The notes under the pieces: generated by a model
The model's input: only the letters and a program-made list of their open reading frames with translations
Databases searched by the model: none
What the model was told of the DNA's origin: nothing
Part shown: piece by piece, positions 44,301-55,575 of the stretch
How positions within the stretch are numbered: position 1 is the stretch's first letter
Layout: the number at the start of each line of letters is the position of its first letter
Source of the DNA: Cordylochernes scorpioides
Lineage: Eukaryota; Arthropoda; Arachnida; Pseudoscorpiones; Chernetidae
Length of the DNA stretch: 64,000 nt
Direction: 5' to 3'
Assembly: GCA_030710605.1 (NCBI GenBank)
Contig: CP092870.1
Coordinates: forward strand, 51,101,921-51,165,920
Program-made: the position numbers and the translations under genes

Positions 44301-45651
44301 TTATTGAAGTGATATTAATATACTATACTTATGATATAAATAATTTAGGACAGAAAGATATATAAGGTAATATTAAATTTAAAAGAGGAAAGAAAAAAGT
44401 ACTATATATATACATACACTATAGTACTAAATGGACTATAAAAGAATTCGTATTTTGATACACTGAATACCCAACCTGCTTTAAACTTTGATGTGATAAA
44501 TAAAGTTAGGTGTTACCTAAAAATATAATTTGTCTTATTATTGACTGGTTCAACCTTGTAGAATGGTTGAGACACGTTCTGGAAAGATGCAAGGCGCGTC
44601 TGAAGAGAGAATCAAGACTGAAAAATCTGCCAAACCGTAACCTGGTGCAACAATACGTTACCAATATCTCTCACCATCTACCTATTCATATATAATAGAA
44701 TTATGGAAGAAAACATGCAGATCGCCCAGTTAAAATCACATAACAGATTACCAACAAATTGGGTATCTTTAAATAGAAGACAACCATAAGTAGAGCTTGA
44801 TGAAGCTCAAATTTGATTACTTGATCGAATCATGGATCATCTATTGTATAGAATTTTTTTTTCTATTTAAAAAAATTCAATCACACACACAAATCTTCAT
44901 ATTACCTTAAAATCAAAAATATAAAGTATTATTCAAACATGGATATAAAATAACTTCAATTCCCCATTAATAATTTAATTTTTCAAACTTTCAATAGGTA
45001 TTGAAAGTTTAAAAAAAATGTATATTATAATTTTAAACTCTTCTGAGTATGCAATATTGTATTTTAATTTATATTAACATCGTTGAAATTCACACAAATG
45101 ACTGGAATGTGATATTAAATGAATATTCACAGATATCTTTTCCATAAAATTCTAATAATAAATAAAATAAAACTAAGTATAAAAAGGCGAATTGAAATGT
45201 ATATTTTTATATACAAAGCTTTTACCTTTGGGCGGTATAGCTCTCTTCATGCTTTAAATCGTGATGGCTTAATGATATATAGAAAATAGCAAAGATTTAT
45301 TCTGCATGCCTATCACCATCTGTTGCCTATTCACATATTCGACTGCTAGGGGCAATGTTTTAAGATTTCAGGTGAATCCTCAATTGATGCCAGACTGTAC
45401 AATATACGTCAATATCAAAATTAATGATCATATATTTATTTTTTCTTTTCAGTAATATAACAAATTTGAAAATATTTTATAAAACATATCAGATTTTCAT
45501 ATATAATATTTGAAAGAAAATCAAGTAACTTGTTAGGAATATATAAATAATAGCTGTTTGTAAAACCAGAAAGAAATAAACAAAAGCAATAAGAAAGTCT
45601 TATGTGGTTGAAATCCATATAAAACTTGGATGGAATTGAGAAAGAACTCAC
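44301..45651. other. Intron DNA, nothing recognised
   Basis: AT-rich with short ORFs lacking domains (for example 44510-44695). Confidence 0.35.
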
Positions 45652-45800
45652 ACATAAGAACAGGAAGAAATCGGATGTAATCGTTGTTGAATAATTTCTT
45701 GGAGTTGACCACGATGGGATGATCAGGCTCCTTATAGGAGTTGATCCTAGTGGCGAAAGCCACGCTACTGATGACGTCGATGCTGAAAGCTCCGATATTC
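45652..45800 (-). CDS. P450 exon b
   Basis: Encodes NIGAFSIDVISSVAFATRIN and then SYKEPDHPIVVNSKKLF, ending near IRFLPVLM. This is the region equivalent to the GAYSMDVI segment of CYP3A enzymes (F-G helix neighbourhood). The acceptor is TTCCAACAG and the donor GTGAGT. It enters in phase 2 and leaves in phase 1, matching exons a and c. Length is 149 bp. Confidence 0.88.
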
Positions 45801-45984
45801 CTGTTGGAACATAGGGGAAGTTAGATGGTCTGAAACACCTCACGATGGTAGCTAATATATATGAGTTTCAGAGATATGTATATTAATAATAATATTATTA
45901 ATATGAACCAATAACGCGCTAACTATATAAAACAAATGCACACTTTAAAATGCGAATATTTCTTTTCATAAAAAAAATCAAGCT

Positions 45985-46140
45985 TTTACTGTCCTTACTG
46001 TGATAAAATATTGGGAGGGCTTGGCTCCTCAGTGGTGAACCCTCCCAGGGTTTTAGCCAATTTTTTTTTTTTTAATCTACCAGACCGCTTCTTTAAAGCT
46101 CTAATACTGTATATGATCATTCTGCTTGTATATGCTAAAC
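45985..46140. repeat. MITE of the ATTGGGAGGGCTTGG family, left part
   Basis: TTACTGTGATAAAATATTGG, GAGGGCTTGG and ACCCTCCCAGGG match 39890-39960. The matching right part lies at about 49201-49340 (GCATTGCTCTTTCGCAAACA), so the LINE at 46141-49187 is inserted within this MITE. Confidence 0.6.
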
Positions 46141-49100
46141 AACAACAACAACAAAACAACTTTATTAGGGGGTCTTGCCCTGTACAGATTCGCCGTGGAA
46201 TTACAGACAATATTCAACACAAGAGAAAAGGGAGAGATAGAGTATTTACAATTAAGGTATGGTAAACAGGGTGACTTTTTTATTGTGCCCCTGTTCTTCT
46301 CTCTTCCACGAGTGCATTTTTATTTACAACCGATTTTTGATAGTTGAACAGTTCTATTGCCCAACTTTTCATATCAGAAACATTTTTTTATTATCTTTAT
46401 TGAGTTCAAATGCGGTCTAGGAAGACTTTTCAGGATCTTTTTTCTCTCTGCTTCCAGATCCCCGCACTCAGCAGTAAAATGGTATATTTCATCGGTTATC
46501 TGACTTCCGCATAACCTACAGTACAAATCTTCTTTCTTAATTACGTAAATATGATTTTCTTTGATCAATGTTGATATTAATCTGATCTGTGCAATAAAAC
46601 TCACTAAAGCTGAGGACAGATTGCATGAAAAATAATGTTCTGGAATGAATGAATCATAAAGTAACCTATAGTTTGAGTATGTTTTCGTAAGAAATAATTT
46701 TGCCAGATCTTGCTGCAATAGCTGTTCAATTTTTATTTTTAGTATATTCGGAAGTTCGATCTGTATGTCATCATAATTTAACCTATAGTTTAGCCGTGTG
46801 AGTCCACAATGATTGATGATATCCATGATATTTTTACAGAATCCTATAGGTTTTTTTGTCATTAAGGAAATTTCCTTCAATCTATTCCAGCATAGCTTAG
46901 GTAGTCTATTGTCTTCCATCTTTTGTAATCTAATTAAATATTTCATAATTAATTTGATCGTTGTAAAAGTCAGAGATATTCTGCCTGATTCCAGCCTTAC
47001 AATATACCCTGGTATATATCTTGGTAGATTCAGAAAGTTTTTGATAAACGTATTCTGTATTTGGTCTATAATATCAGTATTGTCCCAAGTCCACACAGGG
47101 GCCGCATAGAGTAGTATTGATTTAATAACTGAGTCAAATAAATTCAGTGCAACTTTTAATGAATTAATTTTTTCCTTTTTTATCAGTCTAATAGTTGCAT
47201 TTATTGCCGTATTTGCTTTGGCTTTATAAAAGAGGGCTACCTTTTTTCTATTATTAGTGGTAGTGAATGGATATCCTAAATATATAATATTGGACGCAAC
47301 AGTCAGTGGGATGTCCCCCCAGTACCAGTTTTCGTGTCTTGCCGGTCTTCCTCCATTTCTAAATACCATTATTTTGGACTTATTTTCATTTAAAACTAAT
47401 TTGTTATTATCCAGGTAGGACATTAGTAAATTGATTTTAATTTGTAGATTAATTTTCGATTCTCCAATTATGGCTATGTCATCCGCATACAGAAGTAGGT
47501 GTAAAACACCAAAATCGGGGAGATGAAATCCTGTAAGTGCTGAGTTATTATAAAGTTCTATTAGGTCGGCCATATATAATATAAATAAAAGTGGAGAAAG
47601 TGTTTCTCCCTGCAACACTCCAGAATTAATTTTCACATTACTTGAATATTGCCCTTTCCATCGGATAGTAATCTTAGCTTCTTGGTAAAAGTTTTTTATC
47701 AGCATTACAAATTTATTGATAATGCCTATTTTATGCAATTTTTGCCAAAGTAAATCATGTGGTACTGTGTCGAAAGCTTTAGTCAAATCGACGAAGAAGA
47801 CATATAGCTTGCCTCGTTTTCTTCTCAAAGATAATTGGATGAGTGAATTCAGTAGTAGTATGTGGTCAGTGCATGATCTGTTCTTACGGAAACCTGCTTG
47901 ATTTTCTAAAATAATCTCTCTTTTTTCTATCCAGTTGTTTAATCTGTTTCTTAGTAGTGTAGTAAATAATTTAGATATATTACTGCAGAGGGCAATCCCT
48001 CTATAATTTGTTGGGTTATTCTTATCACCGCTTTTATATATGGGGTGTACTATTGAGTTCGTCCAGAGTTGCGGGTATTTTTCTGTGGACATTATTTTGT
48101 TGAATAGGTTTTAATTTAGTTAAAGTCGGTATCGGTAAATTCTTTAGCAACTCATTTTGTATACCATCGAGTCCCACTGCTTTGCCATTCGCTAGTTTTT
48201 TTACTACATCATAGATCTCTTCAAGGGTTATTTCCGCGTCTAAATCTGGATCTTTCCAACCGATCATCTGGTTTAACGTAAAAGTAGCTTCATTATTTTC
48301 TTTGTTCAGTAAATTTTTATAAAATAAAAACCATTCTTTTATATCAATCTCTCCTTGTATTATTGGTTTTTTTCTAAAGGCTGCAATGGCATTCCAGAAG
48401 GATTTGGGATCTTTGGCGTTTTTTATCATTTCATTCTTGTCCTTATTAAATTCATCTCTTTTTCTTTGCAGGAGCTTAAAATATTCCCTCCTAGCCTCAA
48501 TATATTTTTGGCGGTCGTGTATGTTGTTTGAGTTCCTACATCTTTGTAAACTTACTTTGGTCGTTTTTTTCATAATGTAACAATCTTTGTCGTACCAAGG
48601 TTTAGAAAGTTGATGTCGTCATTTTGCGAATTTAATTATATTTGCCGATTCCATTGCCGTGTAGATCTGTTTAGTAAAATTTACTGTTTTTGTGTTAATA
48701 TCGGTTTCATTTCCATCTTCTATATCACTTAAATTATGTTTTAGCATCTCCACATTTTCTTTCGTCCAAATGAATTTTCGTGTTAGTATTTCATTGTTAT
48801 ACGAGGATTTAATAGCTTCATACCCAGTATTAATTTGTAAAACAATTGGTAAGTGGTCTGAATATGAAAGTTCTTCGATCCACATATCCGATATGATCTG
48901 TGTTAAACCGTGTGTGTACATAAAATAATCCAAAACCGATTTAAACTCTTTCTGAAATAAAAGTGAATGAGCCGTACGTATCTCCTTTAGTTCTGCCATT
49001 AGCTATTGTTATAGAATTTGAATCTGTGAAGGAAATTAGTTTTTCAGATAGTTTCGAAAATATTAGGTCTTCAGATTTTCTATATTTGTTGAGGGATGAA

Positions 49101-49187
49101 TTTTGTTTCAGTGGGTTATGAAAGCCTCCAGCATTGCCTATTCTTATATTGATATCACCGGCTATTAGCACTTCGTTACCTTCACTC
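46141..49187 (-). mobile_element. 5'-truncated LINE related to 33625-38527
   Basis: Flanked by the 13-bp target duplication GTATATGCTAAAC (46128-46140, 49188-49200). The minus strand ends AATAAAGTTG and (TTG)n like the 33.6-kb element. Truncation lies in the endonuclease (first residues NEVLIAGDINIRIG), the usual result of incomplete reverse transcription. Confidence 0.9.
46374..49180 (-). pseudogene. Truncated LINE ORF2 (endonuclease remnant and RT)
   Basis: Endonuclease remnant: VLIAGDINIRIGNAGG and, after a shift, SYSDHLPIVLQI. Linker frames at 48034-48573 carry KLANGKAVGLDGIQNELLKN. The main 572-codon frame (46374-48092) holds NYRGIALCSNISKLF, NQAGFRKNRSCTDHILLLNS, FFVDLTKAFDTVPHDLLW, GVLQGETLSPLLFILY, LLLYADDIAIIGES and KIMVFRNGG, ending with the zinc knuckle CRLCGSQITDEIYHFTAEC. 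Frameshifts near 48060-48090 and 48600-49000. Close kin of the ORF2 at 35783-38407. Confidence 0.9.
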
Positions 49188-49319
49188 GTATATGCTAAAC
49201 TCAAAGGTGAAATATTGGATTGTATTTGATTGGATTTGTAATTCTACTGTCCTAAAAAAGCTTTAAGGACAGTAGAATTGCATTTAAAATTTTGCATCGA
49301 GCATTGCTCTTTCGCAAAC

Positions 49320-50995
49320 AATAAGAACAAAAGGCCAGTTTCCAGAAGACAGATTCCAGCAGTAATCTGCCATCATGTGGCAGTTCCAGGCACCTTGATA
49401 TCTCTCTTAAATCTCTTTCATGTCTTGAGGGAATCGCTCGCCTTGTTCATCACTATATGCACCGAGATTATCAGGTAATTTGTCCAGGTGACTATGCAAG
49501 TAGTGAACCTTAATACTCAAATTTACAACCAAAGCTTCATAGCTTTTAAGCATATTTTGGACAAGCTCTTTGTAATTATCTTCTCTTCTATTGCCTAAAA
49601 ATCAATTTACTACAGCCTTAAAGCCTGACCATGCTGCTTCTTCAAATCCATTCATGGTTATTAGAAAATATTTGTCATTCAGGAACCTCTTGATTTGAGG
49701 TCCGTCAAAAACTCCCGCTTTTATCTTTTCTAGGCTAAAACGGCATATATTTTTGAAGGATTCTCAATCTTCATCTAGAACCTTTACAAACTGCTTACAT
49801 AAACCTAGCTTTATATGTAATGGTGGTAGAATGATTTTTTCCCGAGACACCAAAGGTTTGCTATATAATCCCATTATCTTTTCCTACTGTAAGTTCATCT
49901 CAACGAGGCTATTTATTTGTTTTCCAATGTATTTGTCGTGCCCTGCTATCCCACATGCATAAAAAAACAAGGATTATTGGTGTATCCGCTTTGAAATACC
50001 AGTAAAAATTCAAATATTTTTAAATCAACGCAAATGAACCAATCATGTTCATTGTATTTGATTTTATTCAAGATTGTTTTTATATTTTAAACATTCTCCT
50101 TCAATTTTGTTGCATACTCTATTGGAATATATGCATATTTATTTCCATTATGAAGTTAAACACATTTCAGGCTACGCCAGAAACCATCGATAAATAGACG
50201 CCAATCTTCAGGATGGTATTCGTCTTGTTTTAAAAGGTGTAGTAAGCCTTTTACACTAGTGCAGTAAACCGGATTTGCATCCTGCATATAGAAAGGAAAG
50301 AACGAACTTTCTTTTGTCCTATAAAATGTAACGTCGAAATCGTCTTCGAGTTGGCTCATTTCTTTTAATTTTAATGCAATAAGTTCTGCATCTTGCTCTG
50401 AAAGTATCAGGTCACGTGTCAAATCATTCAGTTTTGGCTGTGAAAAACGTTTTGAACATTTTTGTTCTCCATAGTTCTCACTATCAGAATCATCCAGTTC
50501 GATATCTTTTGTGTGGTGTCTTCTGATTCATCATAAAGAGGGTTATTAGCACTGGATGAAAATACTGGGAGGGGACTATTTGGGCTGTGTGGTATTGGAA
50601 GTCTAGCTGAATATAGGTCTTTGTATATAGGCTTTTTCTTACCATTCCTGTTAAAGTGTTTCAAGTCTTGTACGCGAAGTAACAATCATTGTCATGATTT
50701 TTTGGCTCTCGCCAAACCATAGGAATCCCAAATGTCAGTTGCCTTTCACCCTTTGTCCACAGGCTAAGTGTTTCGACACACGTTTTGCATACCTTATGTG
50801 GAGCCTATGTCTTGTCCTGGTCTCCTAATTTTTTACCAAAATATGCGAAATACGCCCGCTTTACGAAGTCTGTTATTGCATTTCTTTGCGCCTTTACAGT
50901 ATATTCGCCACATAAATAGCAGAAAATATTTTGGTCGTTTTTTCAGGATCTTCTTATGGAAACCATGTCTGGAAGTGAATTTATTAATGTGTTAA
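49320..50995 (-). pseudogene. Pseudogene of a dispersed arthropod orphan family
   Basis: Minus-strand pieces in order: CYLCGEYTVKAQRNAITDFV and WREPKNH-NDCYF (zinc-binding-like N-terminus), LYSARLPIPHSP, LTRDLILSEQDAELIALKLK, EDWRLFIDG-RSLK, LPPLHIKLGLCKQFVK, NYKELVQNMLKSYEAL. It ends with KVHYLHSHLDKLPDNLGAYS, DEQGERF and MMADYCW. I recognise these blocks as a family repeated in many arthropod genomes and annotated only as uncharacterised proteins, probably transposon-derived. At least five frameshifts or stops, no introns visible. Function unknown. Confidence 0.6.
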
Positions 50996-51724
50996 AATTT
51001 TATTTTCATAAAGTTGATGCATAGATTTTAAATGCATAATGCTTGAAATAATACTTTTTATTGAATTTAATATGTTGAATAAATATATTTTCACTGAAAA
51101 TTTATATAAACGTATTTAAATTTTGACAATTTCAAATTAGAAGTGATGGTATAATGTTTGGAAGTGATTTATTTATTTTAATTGTTAAAATTTTATTTTT
51201 ATATGAAGTTAATGGCGTATGTTCTAGAAGAACTTTGAGATGTGATGATTGTAAAATTTATGAAGCAATCATGATGACTTAGTAGTTTTCTTTATGAAAA
51301 TATTATTTTGGTTGAATAGACTTTATGGTCATTTTCTATAGATTTTGATTGCATACAGAAAAAGTGAGAGCAGATTCGGAATCAGCATGATTGGATTACC
51401 CAAAAAAACATTTTAAATGCTCAAAGATCAAAAACCTTTTAAAATTTTGTATTATTTATTTATTTAGCTAGATAAATTGAGCCAAGAAAAGTCAACCAAT
51501 AATGCAATACAGCTGTTTTCACTCGTCAGCGTTGTACAGACTCTACCTCACAGAACATAAATTTGGTCTAAGAGGTTTCCCGAGAAACCGAAAATGGGAA
51601 TTTGGACCATATTTGAGTGAATACGCTAATCAAGTGATAAAGCCATCTAAAAATTCTCATGTGAACGGAAAGGATATGTACCTATTTTATTTTTAATATT
51701 ATCACCTTATCTCTTTATTTTTGA
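50996..51724. other. Intron DNA with a weak copy of the hammerhead-like repeat
   Basis: 51500-51620 contains CTCGTCAGCG-TTGTACAG and AACCGAAAATGGGAATTTGG, resembling 13105-13200. The rest is AT-rich without features. Confidence 0.35.
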
Positions 51725-52470
51725 CTAGCCGAATGACCCGGGCAACGCCCGGGTTTTACCCTATTAAATGTACCCTGTTTCGCCCGTGGTATCTGTTTTT
51801 TGGAATTTTTCCCGATATAATTTCGTATCTGATAATCAAACATGATACAGCAAAATTTTTAAAATAGCCTATCGTCTTCCCAGTATTCTTTTATCTATGT
51901 ATGGGAATTTTGGTTTGAATTAGTGAACTACTGCGAATTTGTAGACGAATGACCCGGGCAACGCCCGGGTTTACACGATTAAATGTATATTACATATGGA
52001 AGATGGACGTAGTTCCCGGAGGGCACCCGCGAGGTCACTCTGCCCCCGCGCAACTGTCCAACTGGGAGCGCCCCGCGCCGTCAAAATCGTCACGCGTTCT
52101 AGAGGGCGCTGCTCGTGAGCTCAACCGGCCGTCAGCCGGGAGATCTCATTTACTCGGCGGGGGGGGGGGGGGGCAGGGGGCAGGGAAGTCACGTGCTGCG
52201 CCGGCAGCCAATCGTCGCGCGCCGCCATCGCCCGCCTGAGTGTTCTAGAGGGCGCTGCTCGTGAGCTAAGTTGAATAATTTGAATATATAGTGTTAATAA
52301 ATGATTTATATATATTTTAAAATAGCCTATCGTCATCCTCGTTATTTTTTACCTATGTATGGAAATTTTGGTTTGAATTAGTGAACTACTGCGAATTTGT
52401 ATAGGAGTCATACAGACAAAGACAAACAAACATACAAACATACAAACATTCATTTTTATATATATAGAGA
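51725..52470 (-). mobile_element. Non-autonomous Helitron with two 3' ends and a GC-rich cassette
   Basis: 5' end (minus) A|TCTCTATATATATAAAAATG. The outer 3' end is CCCGGGCGTTGCCCGGGTCA then TTCGGCTAG|T. A second, internal copy of the 3' hairpin lies at 51943-51972, ending CGTCTAC instead of CTAG. Between the internal 3' end and the 5' module sits a GC-rich insert (52000-52265) with a poly-G run of about 17 and a repeated TTCTAGAGGGCGCTGCTCGT (52097 and 52241). Confidence 0.78.
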
Positions 52471-53081
52471 TGTCCAGCGGCCGGCAGATGATCACATGAC
52501 CTGAGCATTACGGGACTGTCTTCCCGCTTTGTTTATCATTATGTAAATACGTTCTCGCTAGCTTTAACTTTGTTTTTCCATTCAATCTTTTATGTTCTTT
52601 ATATATCCTAATAAAATTAAAGTTTAAATATACATTTTTTTTTCTCTGATAATTGCGCTAACAATTTTCTTACCTTTTCCATGATTAGCCTATTTCCAAA
52701 AATTTGGCTTAAATGCCTATTTCTTGATTTCTCAGGAAACCTCTTGGAGCTAGATATTTGGTCGTTGAGGTACAGCCTGCCCCACGCTGACGAGGGTCAA
52801 CAGCCCGAAATGCATACATGGTATATATATATATTATATTTAAAAATATATATATGATTTCTGTTGTTTTCCATCATATTGATGATTATGCTATGGTGGT
52901 GCAGTCGTGGCTAAAATCTTGAAAGAATAATAATAAAAACAGTTTTGATATGAGGTTTCTTTAATTGAGCTAAGTGATATATATATGAAAAACATAATTT
53001 GATTAAAGTACTGCCTGGCTTAAGGCGTAAGAATAAAAAAAATGAAAAGATTATTTACATAATTACAAAGTTTTGGGTCGG
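52471..53081. other. Intron DNA with a hammerhead-like repeat copy
   Basis: 52680-52825 matches the 12934-13513 family, including CCCACGCTGACGAGGGTCAA then CAGCCCGAAATGC. The remainder is AT-rich with TA runs near 52820. Confidence 0.45.
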
Positions 53082-54690
53082 CCAACGGGGAAGAGAAAAT
53101 ATCTTTATTTACGGGCTACTAACCAAAAGTTATGATTTTTGAGCCCAAAATCGATGTCAGGTGGCAAGGGACCCTAGGATGTGGAAGCAGGAGATGTCTC
53201 GCAGGGGTGGTGGAAACGTTGGGCAAGCAGGGGAATAGCGCCAGGGTGCAGTGAGGCGGGTGCGTTGAATAAGCCAGGAATCCAGGAGAAGTGGCAGATG
53301 GAAATGGAGGCAGAAGGTCCTTGAAGCCTAGAACTTGAGGGCCCTAGACTTCAGGATGGGGCAGCTTGAGGCTCTCGCCTCGTGCTTGTCAGGAAGGCCC
53401 TGGGAGCAGCAGTTGGCACATTTGGAGGTGCGCTGGTCAGCAATGGATGGGCAGGTTCGGCCTTCATGGCCGTCTTCACCGCAGTGGAAGCACTTAGGAG
53501 CTCTGGTGCATTGGGCAGAGTTGTGGCCGAAGCCACAACAGCGGAAGCAGACGCGGGCGCGGATGGACTCCTCGAAGTTGAGGATTACTCCATCCACCAC
53601 GATCCTCCCGCGAACGCCCAGGGCTCTAAAGGTCTTGAGGTCCACCTCGATGAAGGCGGTGCAGGTCCCGTTTCTGGGTGCAGAACGGTGCGCCACGCGC
53701 ACCACCTTGTCCCCAGGAAGTTTTCTAACAGCAGAGGTTTCCAGGAAGGTCTCCTCAATTGTGGAGTTGGATGTCTCCTCATCCACTTTGAAGAGGCAGA
53801 TCCGTGGCAGGATCTCCTTCTGCTGGCGGACCTTCATTCCATTCAACTTGCTGGCCAGGGAGGTTGTAATCTCAGGGATGGTGTCAGGATTGCTGGAATG
53901 GAGGACCAGCTTCCCCTTGGTGCGCAGGGAGGCCCAAACGCCTTGGGGGAGAGTGTGAGCAGCGCGGACTGTTTTCAGCATCTCCCTTGGGTCAGCCTGT
54001 GGGTCATCTGAGATGACCACTGTGTGGGCCGCCGATTTTTCTCCATGAAGGATCACTTGGGCGGCCGCAGGCTTGGAGACGTGGGAAGGCACAGGTTTTG
54101 AATGACCATTCAGGTTTGTCCTCTTTGCAGGCGGGTTGGGAGCTTCAGACTGCTTCCTTTTGGTTGGAGCAGGAGCAGGCAGGGTGGAGGCAGGCTTCTT
54201 GGCAGGGAGAGCAGAAGGAGCAGGAGTGGCGGGCTTGATTGGGTCAGTCTGGGAGCTGGTTTCATTGCAGGAAGGAGCAGGGCAGGTTTGAGTGCCGCGG
54301 CAAGCAGTCTTGGGCTTGTTGGCCTCCTCAATTTCGTCCAACTCTGCGAAGGACTCGAGGGTGTCAGTGAGGTTCTCTACATTGGTAGCGAGGGCCTTGA
54401 TCATTTCAGTCCGCGAGGCGATGTAGCGGATCAGGTCCTCATGCAGGGATTTCAGGGCAGGATGGCCAATGGAGCTCAGGATGCTGCAGTTGCGTGAGAT
54501 CACCATCTCATCTTCCCTCTCCAGGTCGGCGACGTTCACGATGCGGGTTGTAGGCTTGTAGGCCTTCTTTTTCTTCTTGGCAGGATTCATGTCGCCCTAC
54601 GGGATGGTACTATCTGTCATCGTGGTGATGTCCCTTCCTTTTGTTCTTCCTGTTCTGTCTATTTCTGTTGTTATATTTGAATTCCATTTT
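53082..54690 (-). mobile_element. Gag-only LINE-like element
   Basis: On the minus strand, a short 5' region is followed by one intact gag ORF (54590-53328) and a ~245-bp 3' region ending AAAGATATTTTCTCTTCCCC then GTTGGC. The same 3' end occurs at 54780, just upstream. No RT or endonuclease follows. The GC-rich coding sequence contrasts with the AT-rich intron. It was probably mobilised by a related autonomous LINE. Confidence 0.65.
53328..54590 (-). CDS. Gag-like protein with three zinc knuckles, open
   Basis: 420 codons. The N-terminus is basic (MNPAKKKKKAYKP), followed by a helical region (LKSLHEDLIRYIASRTEMIK) and a Pro/Ala/Lys-rich linker (residues ~110-175). A gag-like RNA-binding region follows (PREMLKTVRAAHTLPQGVWA, ILPRICLFKVDEET), then three knuckles: CFRCCGFGHNSAQC, CFHCGEDGHEGRTC and CANCCSQGLPDKHEARASSC. 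This is the ORF1 architecture of R1/I-group LINEs, whose gag packages element RNA. No stop or shift over 1.26 kb. It is exactly as long as the ORF1 at 59253-60515 but diverged in sequence. Confidence 0.82.
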   Translation of the reverse strand: MNPAKKKKKAYKPTTRIVNVADLEREDEMVISRNCSILSSIGHPALKSLHEDLIRYIASRTEMIKALATNVENLTDTLESFAELDEIEEANKPKTACRGTQTCPAPSCNETSSQTDPIKPATPAPSALPAKKPASTLPAPAPTKRKQSEAPNPPAKRTNLNGHSKPVPSHVSKPAAAQVILHGEKSAAHTVVISDDPQADPREMLKTVRAAHTLPQGVWASLRTKGKLVLHSSNPDTIPEITTSLASKLNGMKVRQQKEILPRICLFKVDEETSNSTIEETFLETSAVRKLPGDKVVRVAHRSAPRNGTCTAFIEVDLKTFRALGVRGRIVVDGVILNFEESIRARVCFRCCGFGHNSAQCTRAPKCFHCGEDGHEGRTCPSIADQRTSKCANCCSQGLPDKHEARASSCPILKSRALKF

Positions 54691-54779
54691 AGGTATATTT
54701 TATAATAAATTAGCAAAAAATCTGAATGTCAAAAATAATAATTAAACGAAGAAACTTTTCCACAAATTTTCGAGATTTT

Positions 54780-55140
54780 GGCCAACGGGGAAGAGAAAAT
54801 ATCTTTATTTTTACGGGGCTGCTAACCAAAATGAATGATTTTTGAGCCCCGATGGACGCATAAAGCGGAATATATACAAAGCATAGTTGGAGGGGCTGAG
54901 GATGGGTGGCCAGGGATCATCGCCAGGTGAGGCCAGGAGAGCCGGGATGTAGAGGAGGACCGGGGGGGAGCAGGGTGGTGATCCGCGGAGTTCAGGGGGT
55001 GGCAGAGACGGGTTCAATGGTGTTGAAGCAGGCGTAGCAGGTTTGTAGCAGGCAGACAAGCCGCAATGCACGATGTAAAGTATCAAGGTGCTGCACGCAA
55101 CCAAGGCTGTTCAAAAAGGTTAGATTCCCCAGGCCAGGGA
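54780..55140 (-). repeat. 3' fragment of a gag-only-type element
   Basis: The terminal GCTAACCAAAA...ACGGGGCTG and GCCAACGGGGAAGAGAAAAT match 53082-53150. The rest is GC-rich 3' UTR-like DNA without ORF1. It lies head-to-tail with the gag-only unit, separated by about 100 bp. Confidence 0.55.
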
Positions 55141-55575
55141 AAATAAAAGAAAGACTGCTGTTGTTTAAATAAGAATATTAGATAAAGCGAGAATGATTCA
55201 GCAGCTGATGGGAAAAGATAGATTATTATTATTTTTTATTTATTTATTTATTTATTATTATTATTATTTATTTTTTTTTTTTGTAAAAATGAATATATTA
55301 AAGTTTAGGATAAGATTACTGGTGAGGGTACCAGTGCTAAGACTGGCCAACCAGAAAAGTACACCATGGATTGCATAGCGCGTTCAAATGGGTCGCTGCG
55401 TAAGTCAATTTCTCGAGCAGCCCGCGCCGTCGAATCGCCAAACCATTTGCCCTCTGTCCTTGGGTTACAGAGACAGCGTCAGGGGCGATCACATACGCAG
55501 GGCAGGTCGCGAAACCGATCTTAAACAGCGGCACAGGCCAAAGTTACGTCTACGAGCAGCCGCCAATGACCGGTG

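Noticed and set aside
45436..45843. 135-codon minus-strand ORF as an independent gene
   Set aside because: It overlaps P450 exon b in a different frame; the exon b frame carries the conserved P450 sequence and correct splice sites.
52158..52175. Poly-G run as a telomere-like or quadruplex regulatory element
   Set aside because: A single homopolymer inside a Helitron cassette, without repeated G-blocks; length is also prone to sequencing error.
53335..54011. Long plus-strand ORFs (about 207 and 209 codons) opposite the gag-only protein
   Set aside because: They are antisense shadows of a GC-rich coding region; the minus frame has zinc knuckles and LINE gag features, the plus frames have none.
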